From the NCBI RefSeq assembly GCF_001942345.1, contig NZ_MKKI01000041.1:1-64000 (forward strand): 64,000 nt of DNA, written 5' to 3'. The stretch comes from Corynebacterium sp. CNJ-954 (GTDB lineage: Bacteria > Actinomycetota > Actinomycetes > Mycobacteriales > Mycobacteriaceae). Below the pieces are notes generated by a model. That model was not told the DNA's origin and made no database searches. It was given only the letters and a program-made list of their open reading frames with translations. This document shows positions 25,815-34,326 of the stretch, one piece after another. How positions within the stretch are numbered: position 1 is the first letter of the stretch; each line of letters opens with the position of its first letter. The translations under genes were made by a program, and so were the position numbers.

Positions 25815-25858
25815 CGCGGTCCCGGGGTACACCACACACCCCGTATAGCGGGACCGCG
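25815..25858. other. Composite hairpin in the tRNA-Arg/tRNA-Ser spacer
   Basis: A 9-bp outer stem (CGCGGTCCC/GGGACCGCG) and an inner GGGGT/ACCCC stem separated by an asymmetric bulge. It lies in a 178-nt spacer that holds nothing else. It could be a terminator for the tRNA-Ser transcript or a processing structure. Confidence 0.4.
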
Positions 25859-25936
25859 CCCTGAATGTCCGGTAACTCACCACAAGAACCGGACGGCTGA
25901 CGACACGCCCTCACGAAAAGCCTGAGGAAACTGAAG

Positions 25937-26028
25937 TGGCGGAGGCGAGAGGATTTGAACCTCCGGTCCGCCGTTAAGCAGACAACTCATTAGCAGTGAG
26001 TCCCATTCGGCCGCTCTGGCACGCCTCC
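25937..26028 (-). tRNA. tRNA-Ser(GCT)
   Basis: Minus strand. Acceptor GGAGGCG/CGCCTCC, discriminator G, CCA encoded at 25937-25939. Anticodon stem ACTCA/TGAGT with loop CTGCTAA gives GCT. It has a long variable arm as expected for serine. Confidence 0.95.
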
Positions 26029-26099
26029 ATGCCGTCACGTGTGACGACGCATCGAACGATACATCAGGCCCCCGCATCAGATCAAAATCAGCCGGAGAC

Positions 26100-26105
26100 T
26101 AGGCT
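26100..26105 (+). promoter_or_regulatory. Candidate -10 (TAGGCT) of pat
   Basis: TAGGCT, 7 nt before ATG 26113, with no Shine-Dalgarno sequence between. Confidence 0.45.
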
Positions 26106-26112
26106 GAAACCC

Positions 26113-27195
26113 ATGATCCGTGCCGACCTTTCCACCCTGCCCCCGTACGTCCCCGGCAGCCCCAACGGACTTCCGCTCAAGCTGTCCAGCAACGAGTCGT
26201 CGCTCGGCCCGTTGCCGGGGGTCACCCGCGCGGCAGCGGAGGCGCTGGCCAGCGCGAACCGCTATCCGGACATGGTCGCCTACGACCTGCGCAGCACCAT
26301 CGCCGACTGGCTGGCCGGCCCGTCGTCGCTGCTCCTGGACGCCGAGAACATCGCGGTGGGTGCGGGCTCGTCCGCCCTGATCCAGCAGGCCGTCCAGGCG
26401 ACGTGCCGCGGTGGCGAGGTCGGCGACGAGGTCGTCTACCCGTGGCGCAGCTTCGAGGCCTACCCCATCCTCGCCCGGGTGGCCGGCGCCGAGGCCGTGG
26501 AGGTCCCGCTGACCCCGGACCACCGCAACGACCTGCCCGGCCTGGCCGCAGCGGTGACCGAGAAGACGCGTCTGGTGATCGTCTGCAACCCCAACAACCC
26601 CTCGGGCACGACGGTGACGCGTGAGGAACTCATCACCTTCCTCGACGCCGTCCCGTCCGAGGTCCAGGTCCTGCTGGACGAGGCGTACGTGGAGTACGTC
26701 CGCGAAGACGGGTTCCCCGACGGGCTGGGCCTGCTCGCCGACTACCCGAATCTGGCGGTCGCACGGACGTTCTCGAAGGCCTACGGTCTGGCGGGCCTGC
26801 GTGTCGGGTACCTGGTCGGCCGCGCCGAGTTCATCGAGGCAGTGAACAAGGTCTGCATCCCGTTCAGCGTCAACGCCGTCGCACAGGCCGCTGCGGTGGC
26901 GAGCATCGGGGCGAAGGACGAGTTGCTCGCCCGCACGGACGAGACCGTGGCCCAGCGCACCCGCGTCCTGGAGCACATCCCGGAGGACTGGCGGATCGGT
27001 TCAGAAGCCAATTTCGTGTGGCTTGACCTCGGGGAGCGGGCACGCGCCTTCGAGGAGGCGATCGCCGGGTACGGCATCGCCGTGCGCTGTTTCGACGGAG
27101 AGGGCGTGCGTGTCACCGTGACCGACGCAGCCGAGACCGATGTCGTCGTGGAGGCGCTGGACGCCCTGGCGCCGGAGTTCTTCCCACGACGGTAA
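26113..27195 (+). CDS. pat: Aromatic amino acid aminotransferase (HisC-like, Pat/AroT)
   Basis: A 360-residue class I/II PLP aminotransferase. The N-terminus MIRADLSTLPPYVPG and KLSSNESSLGPLP are typical of corynebacterial Pat. CNPNNPSGT, DEAYVEY and the PLP-lysine segment TFSKAYGLAGLRVGY are present. It transaminates phenylpyruvate or 4-hydroxyphenylpyruvate, the last step to Phe/Tyr after TyrA; a histidinol-phosphate role is less likely because no his genes are near. Confidence 0.87.
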   Translation: MIRADLSTLPPYVPGSPNGLPLKLSSNESSLGPLPGVTRAAAEALASANRYPDMVAYDLRSTIADWLAGPSSLLLDAENIAVGAGSSALIQQAVQATCRGGEVGDEVVYPWRSFEAYPILARVAGAEAVEVPLTPDHRNDLPGLAAAVTEKTRLVIVCNPNNPSGTTVTREELITFLDAVPSEVQVLLDEAYVEYVREDGFPDGLGLLADYPNLAVARTFSKAYGLAGLRVGYLVGRAEFIEAVNKVCIPFSVNAVAQAAAVASIGAKDELLARTDETVAQRTRVLEHIPEDWRIGSEANFVWLDLGERARAFEEAIAGYGIAVRCFDGEGVRVTVTDAAETDVVVEALDALAPEFFPRR

Positions 27196-27229
27196 CCGTC
27201 CGGAAACACCCCGGGCGAGGATGGGCACC

Positions 27230-27817
27230 ATGTACACACCACCGTTCTCCCCGCTGTTCGCCACCCGCCCGGCAGCCTCTCCGGCGGTCCGGGACGTCCG
27301 GAGCTTCAACTCGGCCCCGGCAGAGCAACTGACCACCCTGTTGTCCTTCATGACCGCGAGCCGCGAGCTGGCCCGCACCATCGTCGTCGGACGTCCCTAC
27401 CTCGATGCTGCGGACGTCTACTCGGCGGCGTCGCGGGCCCTGGTCACCCTGCCCACCCCGTTGGTGGAAGGCATCGTCGAATCCCACCAGCCGGTCGACC
27501 GCGTCCCCCTCGTCGAGGACGCATGGACGGCCGGGGACATCTCCGACGAACAGCTGTCCGACCTGCGCGAGGCCGCGCTGGGCTACGCTGCGGCGCAGGG
27601 TCACCTGTTCATCGCCGACCCGGCGGTATGGGGCTCACCGGAGGCTGTGACGATGATCCCTCCCCGCACCGGCCCGGACATCGGAGCCGTGGTTGAGGCC
27701 CTCGGCGAGGACGTTGACCGACGGCTCCGTCTTCCCGGCGCAGACGCCTGGGCGCTCACCGTCGCGCACCTGGAGGAGTCCAACCGACAGAAACTGGTGA
27801 CCCTGCTCGAGCGTTAG
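27230..27817 (+). CDS. OHCU decarboxylase-like domain protein
   Basis: A 195-residue protein resembling 2-oxo-4-hydroxy-4-carboxy-5-ureidoimidazoline decarboxylase: RSFNSAPAEQL, GRPYLDAADVYSAASRAL, a SHQPVDR segment where the family has a His-Pro motif, then ISDEQLSDLREAALGYAA. The conserved GLDRL/Asn core is weak, and no other urate-pathway genes are near, so the reaction is uncertain. ATG 27230 follows a GAGG site. The 3' end overlaps the convergent lipoprotein gene by 4 nt. Confidence 0.55.
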   Translation: MYTPPFSPLFATRPAASPAVRDVRSFNSAPAEQLTTLLSFMTASRELARTIVVGRPYLDAADVYSAASRALVTLPTPLVEGIVESHQPVDRVPLVEDAWTAGDISDEQLSDLREAALGYAAAQGHLFIADPAVWGSPEAVTMIPPRTGPDIGAVVEALGEDVDRRLRLPGADAWALTVAHLEESNRQKLVTLLER

Positions 27818-28416
27818 CGCCAGCTCTGTTCGAGGGTCCCGTCGATCTGCTCGAGGTTGGGGTCGGTGACGACACAGGTCACGGTCCGGTCCTCCTGCGC
27901 CCAGCTCTCCTTGGACGGCATCATCGTGACGACGTCCAGCGTCGACTCGGGGAATCCGATGCCGACATATCCGGTGAAGGCGTCGCCCCCGCAGATCGCG
28001 CCGGCCTCCTGGCCCAACGGCTCATTGCCGGGGAAGAGGTTCTTACCCGCGATATCCGCCTGTGCGTACACCTCGCCGGTGTGGGGTCCGCCGCAGTCGA
28101 CGACGTCGATGTCGCCGGTCCCGTCGAGCTGGTCCATGTCAGCCACGCAGTCGCCGATCGCCAGGCCCCGGGCGCCGGGCGCGTCGGGGTCGGTCTCCAC
28201 CGGCTCGGCATCGGGCTGGTCGGGATCCTCCGGTGCCTCAGACCCAGACCCGGTTTCAGGGGCGGATTCCGGCACGGGCTTGTCCGGCGGCGCTTCGGTG
28301 TCCACGACGGGTGTCGTCGCTTCGCCGTCCTGCTCCGTATCGCCGATGGTGCAGGCTCCGAGCAGCAACGGTGTGCACAGCACCGCCACCGCAGCGCCTC
28401 TGGTGATCGTTCTCAT
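27814..28416 (-). CDS. Septum-formation-family lipoprotein
   Basis: A 200-residue predicted lipoprotein: signal peptide with lipobox LLLGAC, an acidic Pro/Glu-rich linker (about 25-85), then a C-terminal domain with GLAIGDCVADM, VVDCGGPHTGEVYA and ICGGDAF. The Cys pairs and the CGxPHTGEV core are the signature of the actinobacterial Septum_form family. Its role is poorly understood; it is surface-exposed. Confidence 0.82.
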   Translation of the reverse strand: MRTITRGAAVAVLCTPLLLGACTIGDTEQDGEATTPVVDTEAPPDKPVPESAPETGSGSEAPEDPDQPDAEPVETDPDAPGARGLAIGDCVADMDQLDGTGDIDVVDCGGPHTGEVYAQADIAGKNLFPGNEPLGQEAGAICGGDAFTGYVGIGFPESTLDVVTMMPSKESWAQEDRTVTCVVTDPNLEQIDGTLEQSWR

Positions 28417-28423
28417 CGTCCCG

Positions 28424-28429
28424 ACGTTA
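28424..28429 (-). promoter_or_regulatory. Candidate -10 (TAACGT) of the lipoprotein gene
   Basis: TAACGT on the minus strand, 7 nt before ATG 28416; it lies at the end of the tmsB-like gene upstream. Confidence 0.45.
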
Positions 28430-28432
28430 CCG

Positions 28433-29818
28433 TCAGGACCGCCACCACTGGCGGACCGGCACCCCGGAACTGCCGGCCGCGTCCGGCTTCACGCCGAGGA
28501 CCTGGTGGAGCTGAATCACGTTGTGCTCGAAGCCCCACTCCGACCCCGCCATGTAGAGCCCGAAGAGACGCGCCGTCTCCTCACCGACGAGGTGGACGGC
28601 CTGGTCCCAGTTGGTGGCCAGCAGTTCACACCAGTCATGCAGGGTGCGCTGGTAGTGCGGCCGGAGGTTCTCCTCGTGGACGACGTCGAAACCCGTGTCC
28701 TGCATGATCGTGATGATCCTGCCCGAACCGGTGAGCTCCCCGTCGGGGAAGATGTAGCGGTCGATGAACTGGCCGGTCTTCGTCTTCCTGTTGTGCGGGC
28801 GGGTGATGCAGTGGTTCAGCATCCGACCGCCGGGGCGAAGCTTGGCGAAGAGGCGGGTGAAGTAGTCCTCGTAGTTGGGCACGCCGATGTGCTCGAGGAT
28901 GCCGATGGCGCTGACCGCGTCGAAGTCGGACTCGGGCACGTCACGGTAGTCCATGCACCGGACCTCGGCGAGGTCCTGGAGCCCCTCTTCCTCGATCTTG
29001 GCCTTGCCCCATTCGTACTGTTCCCGGGAGAGAGTGACTCCGATGGCTTTCACGCCCTGGCGGGCGGCGTAGCGCACCATGCCGCCCCACCCGCAGCCGA
29101 CGTCCAGCAGTCGGTCACCCGGGTTGAGCCGCAGCTTGTCGAAGACAAGGCGGTGTTTGTTGTCCTGTGCCTGGGTGAGCGGTCCGTTGGCCGCCGTGCC
29201 CTTCTCCCACGCGTCGTACCGCCAGTCTCCGGCGGCTCCGGTGATCTGGATCTCCCCCTCGAACTCGGGGTAGTAGCCGCAGGTGTAGGCCATCGAGTCG
29301 CCGAGGAAGAGTTCGTAGAAGTCATTGCCCACGTCGTAGTGGCGGCTCACGACCTCCTTGTCACGTTCCGGGGAATGCCTGGACAGCCCCTCGAGGATGG
29401 CCCGCTTCCACCCGGGCAGCGTCTCCTGCTCCGGTGCCGGCTGCAGCTTGATCGCCCCCATCGTCTTCAACGAACGGGCGATATCCAGCAGGTCTTTCGC
29501 CGAGGGACGTCGGATCTGGTCGTAAAGGTGCTGAAGGTGGTCGAAGACGAGGTACGGGTGCCCGGGCTCGTCACCGGTGACCCGGAGGCTTCCGGTGATG
29601 TAGGCACGGGCCAGTCCCAGGTCCCCGGGCGCGGTGACGATGTAGGCCAGCGCGTCCGGCGACGTGATCTCCAGTTGCAGTTCTGCGTCTGCCGGCCCGG
29701 CGGTGGATCCGTCGAAGGCGGTCACCCGGAACGGGGCCGGTGGTGTGATGACCTTGTCCACGATCTGTCCCACTGTCAGTGGCGTGAATCCCCTGCTCAT
29801 CTCTCTCCTCTTGGTCAT
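28433..29818 (-). CDS. tmsB: SAM-dependent fatty-acyl methyltransferase (TmsB/BfaB/UfaA1-like, Cfa family)
   Basis: A 461-residue member of the cyclopropane-fatty-acid synthase family. The SAM site is LLDVGCGWGGMVRYAA; further family motifs are YDVGNDFYELFLGDSMAYTCGY and SIFPDGEL-like YIFPDGELTGSG. Pairing with the FAD oxidoreductase immediately upstream (40 nt) is the arrangement that makes 10-methyl fatty acids (tuberculostearic acid): this enzyme methylenates oleoyl chains at C10 and the partner reduces the methylene. A plain cyclopropane synthase is the alternative. Confidence 0.85.
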   Translation of the reverse strand: MTKRREMSRGFTPLTVGQIVDKVITPPAPFRVTAFDGSTAGPADAELQLEITSPDALAYIVTAPGDLGLARAYITGSLRVTGDEPGHPYLVFDHLQHLYDQIRRPSAKDLLDIARSLKTMGAIKLQPAPEQETLPGWKRAILEGLSRHSPERDKEVVSRHYDVGNDFYELFLGDSMAYTCGYYPEFEGEIQITGAAGDWRYDAWEKGTAANGPLTQAQDNKHRLVFDKLRLNPGDRLLDVGCGWGGMVRYAARQGVKAIGVTLSREQYEWGKAKIEEEGLQDLAEVRCMDYRDVPESDFDAVSAIGILEHIGVPNYEDYFTRLFAKLRPGGRMLNHCITRPHNRKTKTGQFIDRYIFPDGELTGSGRIITIMQDTGFDVVHEENLRPHYQRTLHDWCELLATNWDQAVHLVGEETARLFGLYMAGSEWGFEHNVIQLHQVLGVKPDAAGSSGVPVRQWWRS

Positions 29819-29858
29819 CGTGCGTAATCGTGCTTGTCGTGCGTGCCGCGGCGTGTCG

Positions 29859-31337
29859 TCAGACGCCGCTCACGGTCTTCTCGTACAGCCCGGGGAACCG
29901 GTCGTCCGGGTCGAAGACCGCCTTCAGTTGTGCGGGACGGTCGCCGCCGTACAGGGCGGCGAACTGTTCCTCGGAGTAGAACGCCTCGGAGTACAACGAC
30001 TTGTGCCCACCGAGGTCGGAGACGACCCGCTCCACCTCCCGGTTGAAGGCCCCGGTCGGGGCGTCCTTCCCCATGAGATCGACGGGCACCGAGCTCCAGA
30101 ATCCCACATTGACCCAGGTGTCGCCCGGTGACAACGGGTACAGGGGCCACGGCGTCCGCTCGCCCGAATCGTCGGCCAGCCGGATGGGGCACAGCCACAC
30201 CGGTTCGATCTCGCAGTGGGTGAAGAACCATGTGAGGAACTCCGGCAGGTTGTCGGGGGTGACCTCGATGTCCTGGACGACACGTTCACGTGCGGGCCGG
30301 TTGTTGTGTGCTTCGATCCGGTCGGCGATGTCGAAGCGGCGGTCCCAGCCGATGATCTTCCAGTAGAAGCTCGACCGCAACAGGTCCCGGGGCCACAGGG
30401 TCCGGATGGTGGGGTTCTGGGTGCCGAAGGCCCGGTTGCACCAGAACCAGTCGACGTCCCACCGCCAGAGGTAGTCGCGGACGGTCAACTTGTCGCGGAG
30501 GACACCCGACGGGTGCTGGAGGGAGCGGTAGTAGCTGCGCTCGCGGGTGTAGTCGCTGGTGGGGCCGGGTTCGCTGGTCGCCCGCCCCAGGACGAGGTAG
30601 CTCTCCTCCAGGCTGAAGACCACACCGTCGAGATAGTCGACGCGTTCACCGTCGTACTCCTTGTCCACGACGATACGGTCGAGGGCGTCGGTGAGCGACT
30701 GGACATCGTCGAAGCGCACGTGCCGCAGGTCGACATAGGGTTCCACCTGTTCGCACCGCACCTTCAACCGCACACTGTACCCCAGCGAACCGTAGGAGTT
30801 GGGGAAGCCGCGGTACAGGTCAGCGTTCCGGGTCGGCGAGCAGGTGAGGATGTCCCCGGTGCCGGTGAGGACGTCCATCTCCAGGACGGCCTCGTGCGGC
30901 AGGCCGTTGCGGAAGGACGTGGACTCCACGCCCATGCCGGTCACCGCGCCGCCGAGGGTGATGGTCTTCAGCTGCGGGACGACGGTGGGTGCCAGGCCGT
31001 ACGGCAGCAGAACATCCACCAGATCCTCGTAGGTGCACATTCCCTGGACATCCGCGGTGCCTTCAACGGGATCGACAGCGATGACGCCGTGCAGTCCCGA
31101 CACGTCGAGTCCGACCGCCTCACCGGAACGTCCGCGGAAGAGGTTGGACGTTTTCTTCGCCAACCGCACGCGGCGCCCGGCGGGAACCGCGTCGAAACTG
31201 GCCTTGAGTCGCTCCACGGCCTGCTCGTGTGCGTACCACCCGACCGGGGCGAGTTCCCGCTGGTCAAGTCCATTTCCTATGCGTACCGCGTCGGTGATCC
31301 TGCCGGCGACGGTCACAGCTTTCTCCTTCAGGCTCAT
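29859..31337 (-). CDS. tmsA: FAD-binding oxidoreductase (TmsA/BfaA-like, 10-methylene reductase)
   Basis: A 492-residue FAD_binding_4 oxidoreductase, related to DprE1/DWARF1-type proteins. The flavin domain includes KKTSNLFRGR, the pyrophosphate-binding TITLGGAVTGMGVESTSF and NSYGSLGY. C-terminal segments ALYGGDRPAQLKAVFDPDDRFPGLYEK follow. In the 10-methyl branched lipid pathway it would reduce the 10-methylene acyl chain made by the adjacent methyltransferase. ATG 31337 begins the family N-terminus; longer frames run upstream into the divergent hrpB region. Confidence 0.83.
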   Translation of the reverse strand: MSLKEKAVTVAGRITDAVRIGNGLDQRELAPVGWYAHEQAVERLKASFDAVPAGRRVRLAKKTSNLFRGRSGEAVGLDVSGLHGVIAVDPVEGTADVQGMCTYEDLVDVLLPYGLAPTVVPQLKTITLGGAVTGMGVESTSFRNGLPHEAVLEMDVLTGTGDILTCSPTRNADLYRGFPNSYGSLGYSVRLKVRCEQVEPYVDLRHVRFDDVQSLTDALDRIVVDKEYDGERVDYLDGVVFSLEESYLVLGRATSEPGPTSDYTRERSYYRSLQHPSGVLRDKLTVRDYLWRWDVDWFWCNRAFGTQNPTIRTLWPRDLLRSSFYWKIIGWDRRFDIADRIEAHNNRPARERVVQDIEVTPDNLPEFLTWFFTHCEIEPVWLCPIRLADDSGERTPWPLYPLSPGDTWVNVGFWSSVPVDLMGKDAPTGAFNREVERVVSDLGGHKSLYSEAFYSEEQFAALYGGDRPAQLKAVFDPDDRFPGLYEKTVSGV

Positions 31338-31421
31338 AAGTAGCCACTGTAGACCTCTTATCAGAACCATGCCGACACCACTCCGCCTTGATTCCACCCC
31401 TCGCCCGTTACGCTGAATCGT

Positions 31422-33848
31422 GTGACTGACCTTCCTTTCGCCGCCGGGCGGGCCGCCCTGCTGGATGCCCTGCGTGCCGGTGGCACTGCTGTGGTCCAGG
31501 CCCCGCCGGGCACCGGCAAGACCACGTTGGCTCCGCAGTACGTGCTCGACCATGTCACGGAGACCTCACCGGGGCGCGTCATCGTCACCCAGCCTCGGCG
31601 CGTCGCCGCACGCGGCTCCGCTGCCAGGATCGCCGCCCTACGTGGAAGCGCACTCGGCGGCGAGGTGGGTTACACCGTGCGCGGCGACCGGAAGGCCGGC
31701 GCCGACACGGTGATCGAGATGGTGACCCCGGGCGTCCTGCTCCGGCGGCTGCTCGCCGACCCTGACCTGGACGGTGTCGCCGCGGTCGTCATCGACGAGA
31801 TTCACGAACGGCACCTCGAGTCTGACCTGGTGTTCGCCATGCTCGCCCAGGTGCGGGAACTACGGGACGACCTCACTGTCGTCGCCATGTCAGCGACGGT
31901 GGAGGCGTCGCGCTTCGCGACGCTGCTCGGTGGTCCGGACGGCCCGGCGCCGCTGGTCGACGTCCCCTCCCCCATCCACCCGCTCGACCTCAGGTACGCC
32001 GACTCCGCCACCTCTATGGTCAACCGGGACCGTCGGGCACACCATGCTGTCGCCGATCTGGTGGAGGCGACGGTCCGACGTGCCCTGGACGACACGGCGA
32101 CGACAGGGGGTGATGTACTCGCCTTCGTCCCCACGATCAGAGACACAGAAACCGTGACCGCCAGGCTGTCGACCCGGGGCATTCCCGCCTCGTCGCTGCA
32201 CGGGCGGTTGTCGACGGCCGAGCAGTCCCGCATCGTCGGTGGACATGACGACGCACAACGCCGCGTGATCATCGCGACAGACGTCGCGGAATCCTCCCTC
32301 ACGGTCCCCGGGGTCCGGGTCGTCGTGGATTCCTGCCTCGCGCGGGTGTCCCGGCGCGACACGACCCGTGGCATGTCCGTCCTCGTCACCGAGACGGCGA
32401 GCCAGGCGTCCTGCACCCAGCGCGCCGGACGGGCCGGCCGCGAAGGTCCGGGGACGGTGTACCGCTGCATCACCGCCGAACAGTTCGCCAAGACACCCGG
32501 GTATGCGCCGCCGGCGGTCACGACCAGCGACCTGACCGGCGCACTGCTGGACGTCGCATGCTGGGGGTCGCCCCGGGGTGCGGATCTGCCGCTGCCCGAT
32601 CCGTTCCCGCCGGCGGCGACAGAGGCGGCGGAACGGACGCTGCAGTCCATCGGCGCGGTGGACGCGCGGGGACACGTCACGGACGTCGGACGCCGACTCG
32701 CGGCGATCCCGACGGACCCACGGATCGCTCGCGGAGGACTCGAGGCATGCCGCCGCGTGGACGTGCGTACCGTCGCTGCCGTGCTCAGCGTGGTGGACGA
32801 CGGCACCCGCGTACCCGACCTCGCCGCCGCCGTCCGTGCCGTCCGGCGGCAGGACCCGGTGACACGACGTTTCGAACGGCTGCTGTCCCCCACCGCCACG
32901 AAGACCCCGGACCTGGCCGGGGACGACGCCGTAGCCTATACCCTCGCCTGCGCATTCCCCGGTTTGATCGCCCGACGGGTCGACGATTCGTCCCGCTACC
33001 TGACAGCCTCGGGCACCGGCGTGGTGTGGCGGGACGGACGGGCACCCTCCAGCGAATGGATTGCGGTCGCCGACTTGTCGAGGAGTCCCGGCGGAGCCAC
33101 CGACGCCGTCGTCCACACGGCGGTTCCGGTGCCTCGTGACCTCGCCTTCACCGCGGCGGCACCCCTGCTCACCGACGAGGTGACGTGCACGTGGCTTCCC
33201 GGAGGCGTCGCGGGCAAACTCCAGGCCCGTCGGGTCCGACGTCTCGGCGCGATCGAGCTGTCCTCCACTCCGGTGCCGGTGAAAGACATCAGCGCCGACG
33301 ACCGGGCCACTGCGGTGCGGTCCGGCCTGCAGACCCACGGCCTGGACGTCCTGGAGTGGTCCAGGCATGCCCGTGATCTGCGACGACGCATCCAGTACCT
33401 GCACAACCACGGGATCCCCGGATATCCGGACGTACGCCACGGCGACGGAAAATTCGTGGATTTCGTCGTTCCTGACCTGGCCGCGGGAAGACGTCCGGAT
33501 CTGGTGGGCCTGCTTCGCGGCCTGGTCCCCTGGGACCAGCCGGTCGACGAGCTCGCACCCGAGTCGCTGACGCTCCCGGCCGGGCGTACCGTCCGGATCA
33601 CCTACCCGGAAAGCGATGCCGCGGCTGACACCCCCGCTGTGGTCGCGACAAAGCTCCAGGACTGCTTCGGCCTACGCCGCTCTCCGGAGATCGCGGGACG
33701 CCGGGTCCAGTTCCAGCTGCTGTCCCCGGCAGGTCGACCGGTGGCCATCACCGACGATCTCGGCGGCTTCTGGGAGGGTGCGTACAGCGACGTTCGACGG
33801 GATCTGCGCGGGCGCTACCCGAAGCACTCCTGGCCGGAGAGTCCGTGA
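31422..33848 (+). CDS. hrpB: ATP-dependent helicase HrpB
   Basis: An 808-residue DEAH-type helicase. Walker A is APPGTGKTTLAP (about 26-37); VIDEIHERH carries the DEIH box; AMSATVEA is motif III; ATDVAESSLTVPGVRVVVDS and QRAGRAGREGPGTVYR are motifs V and VI. The C-terminal HrpB-specific region follows, including the TITYPE-like VRITYPESDA. It probably remodels RNA, but its cellular role is unclear. GTG 31422 is the start. Confidence 0.93.
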   Translation: MTDLPFAAGRAALLDALRAGGTAVVQAPPGTGKTTLAPQYVLDHVTETSPGRVIVTQPRRVAARGSAARIAALRGSALGGEVGYTVRGDRKAGADTVIEMVTPGVLLRRLLADPDLDGVAAVVIDEIHERHLESDLVFAMLAQVRELRDDLTVVAMSATVEASRFATLLGGPDGPAPLVDVPSPIHPLDLRYADSATSMVNRDRRAHHAVADLVEATVRRALDDTATTGGDVLAFVPTIRDTETVTARLSTRGIPASSLHGRLSTAEQSRIVGGHDDAQRRVIIATDVAESSLTVPGVRVVVDSCLARVSRRDTTRGMSVLVTETASQASCTQRAGRAGREGPGTVYRCITAEQFAKTPGYAPPAVTTSDLTGALLDVACWGSPRGADLPLPDPFPPAATEAAERTLQSIGAVDARGHVTDVGRRLAAIPTDPRIARGGLEACRRVDVRTVAAVLSVVDDGTRVPDLAAAVRAVRRQDPVTRRFERLLSPTATKTPDLAGDDAVAYTLACAFPGLIARRVDDSSRYLTASGTGVVWRDGRAPSSEWIAVADLSRSPGGATDAVVHTAVPVPRDLAFTAAAPLLTDEVTCTWLPGGVAGKLQARRVRRLGAIELSSTPVPVKDISADDRATAVRSGLQTHGLDVLEWSRHARDLRRRIQYLHNHGIPGYPDVRHGDGKFVDFVVPDLAAGRRPDLVGLLRGLVPWDQPVDELAPESLTLPAGRTVRITYPESDAAADTPAVVATKLQDCFGLRRSPEIAGRRVQFQLLSPAGRPVAITDDLGGFWEGAYSDVRRDLRGRYPKHSWPESP

Positions 33849-33851
33849 CGG

Positions 33852-34238
33852 TCACCCTTCCTGCATGTGCTCGCCCAGCCAGTCACGGAGCACCCGTGCG
33901 TGCGTGTGTTCGGTGTCTTTCCCTGCGAACAGGAGATGAACGTCCCGGTGTTTCAACTCGTCCCGGATGTCGGTGAGCGCATCGTCCAGCTCACCGTCCG
34001 CATGCCGCTGGTCAAGTTCAGACCGGTAGGCGTCGCCGAACTGAGTCCAGCTCAGGGCGTCCCCGTGAAAATCCTTCCTGAGCTGTGCAGAAGGAGCGAG
34101 TTCCTTGGGCCACCCTGACAGTGGAAGACTGTCCTTCGACACTCCGCGGGGCCATAGGCGGTCAACGAGGAACCTCGCTCCGGCGACATGGTCTCCGTTG
34201 CGGACGTCGTACACACGTGCAATGTCGAGAGTGCCCAT
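33852..34238 (-). CDS. DUF488-family protein
   Basis: A 128-residue DUF488 protein with the signature RVYDVRNGDHVAGARFLVDRLWPRG and the C-terminal LLFAGKDTEHTHARVLRDWL. Function is unknown. ATG 34238 follows an AGGGAG ribosome site; a longer frame begins at 34370 but adds unrelated residues. Its end is 4 nt from the end of hrpB (convergent). Confidence 0.85.
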   Translation of the reverse strand: MGTLDIARVYDVRNGDHVAGARFLVDRLWPRGVSKDSLPLSGWPKELAPSAQLRKDFHGDALSWTQFGDAYRSELDQRHADGELDDALTDIRDELKHRDVHLLFAGKDTEHTHARVLRDWLGEHMQEG

Positions 34239-34326
34239 TTTTCTCCCTGTCATTCGAACATACTGTTGATTGTGTCCGCGTCCCAGTATACACTTCAAGA
34301 AACAAACATAGAGGGGGCGGGGGACA

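Noticed and set aside
25815..25858. A riboswitch or T-box in the tRNA spacer
   Set aside because: Only nested hairpins are visible; no specifier loop or conserved riboswitch core, and no downstream regulated gene on the right strand.
27857..29827. A 656-residue plus-strand frame opposite the lipoprotein and tmsB-like genes
   Set aside because: Antisense shadow; the minus-strand proteins have clear domains.
31890..33440. A 516-residue minus-strand frame opposite hrpB
   Set aside because: HrpB helicase motifs on the plus strand are complete, so this is a shadow.
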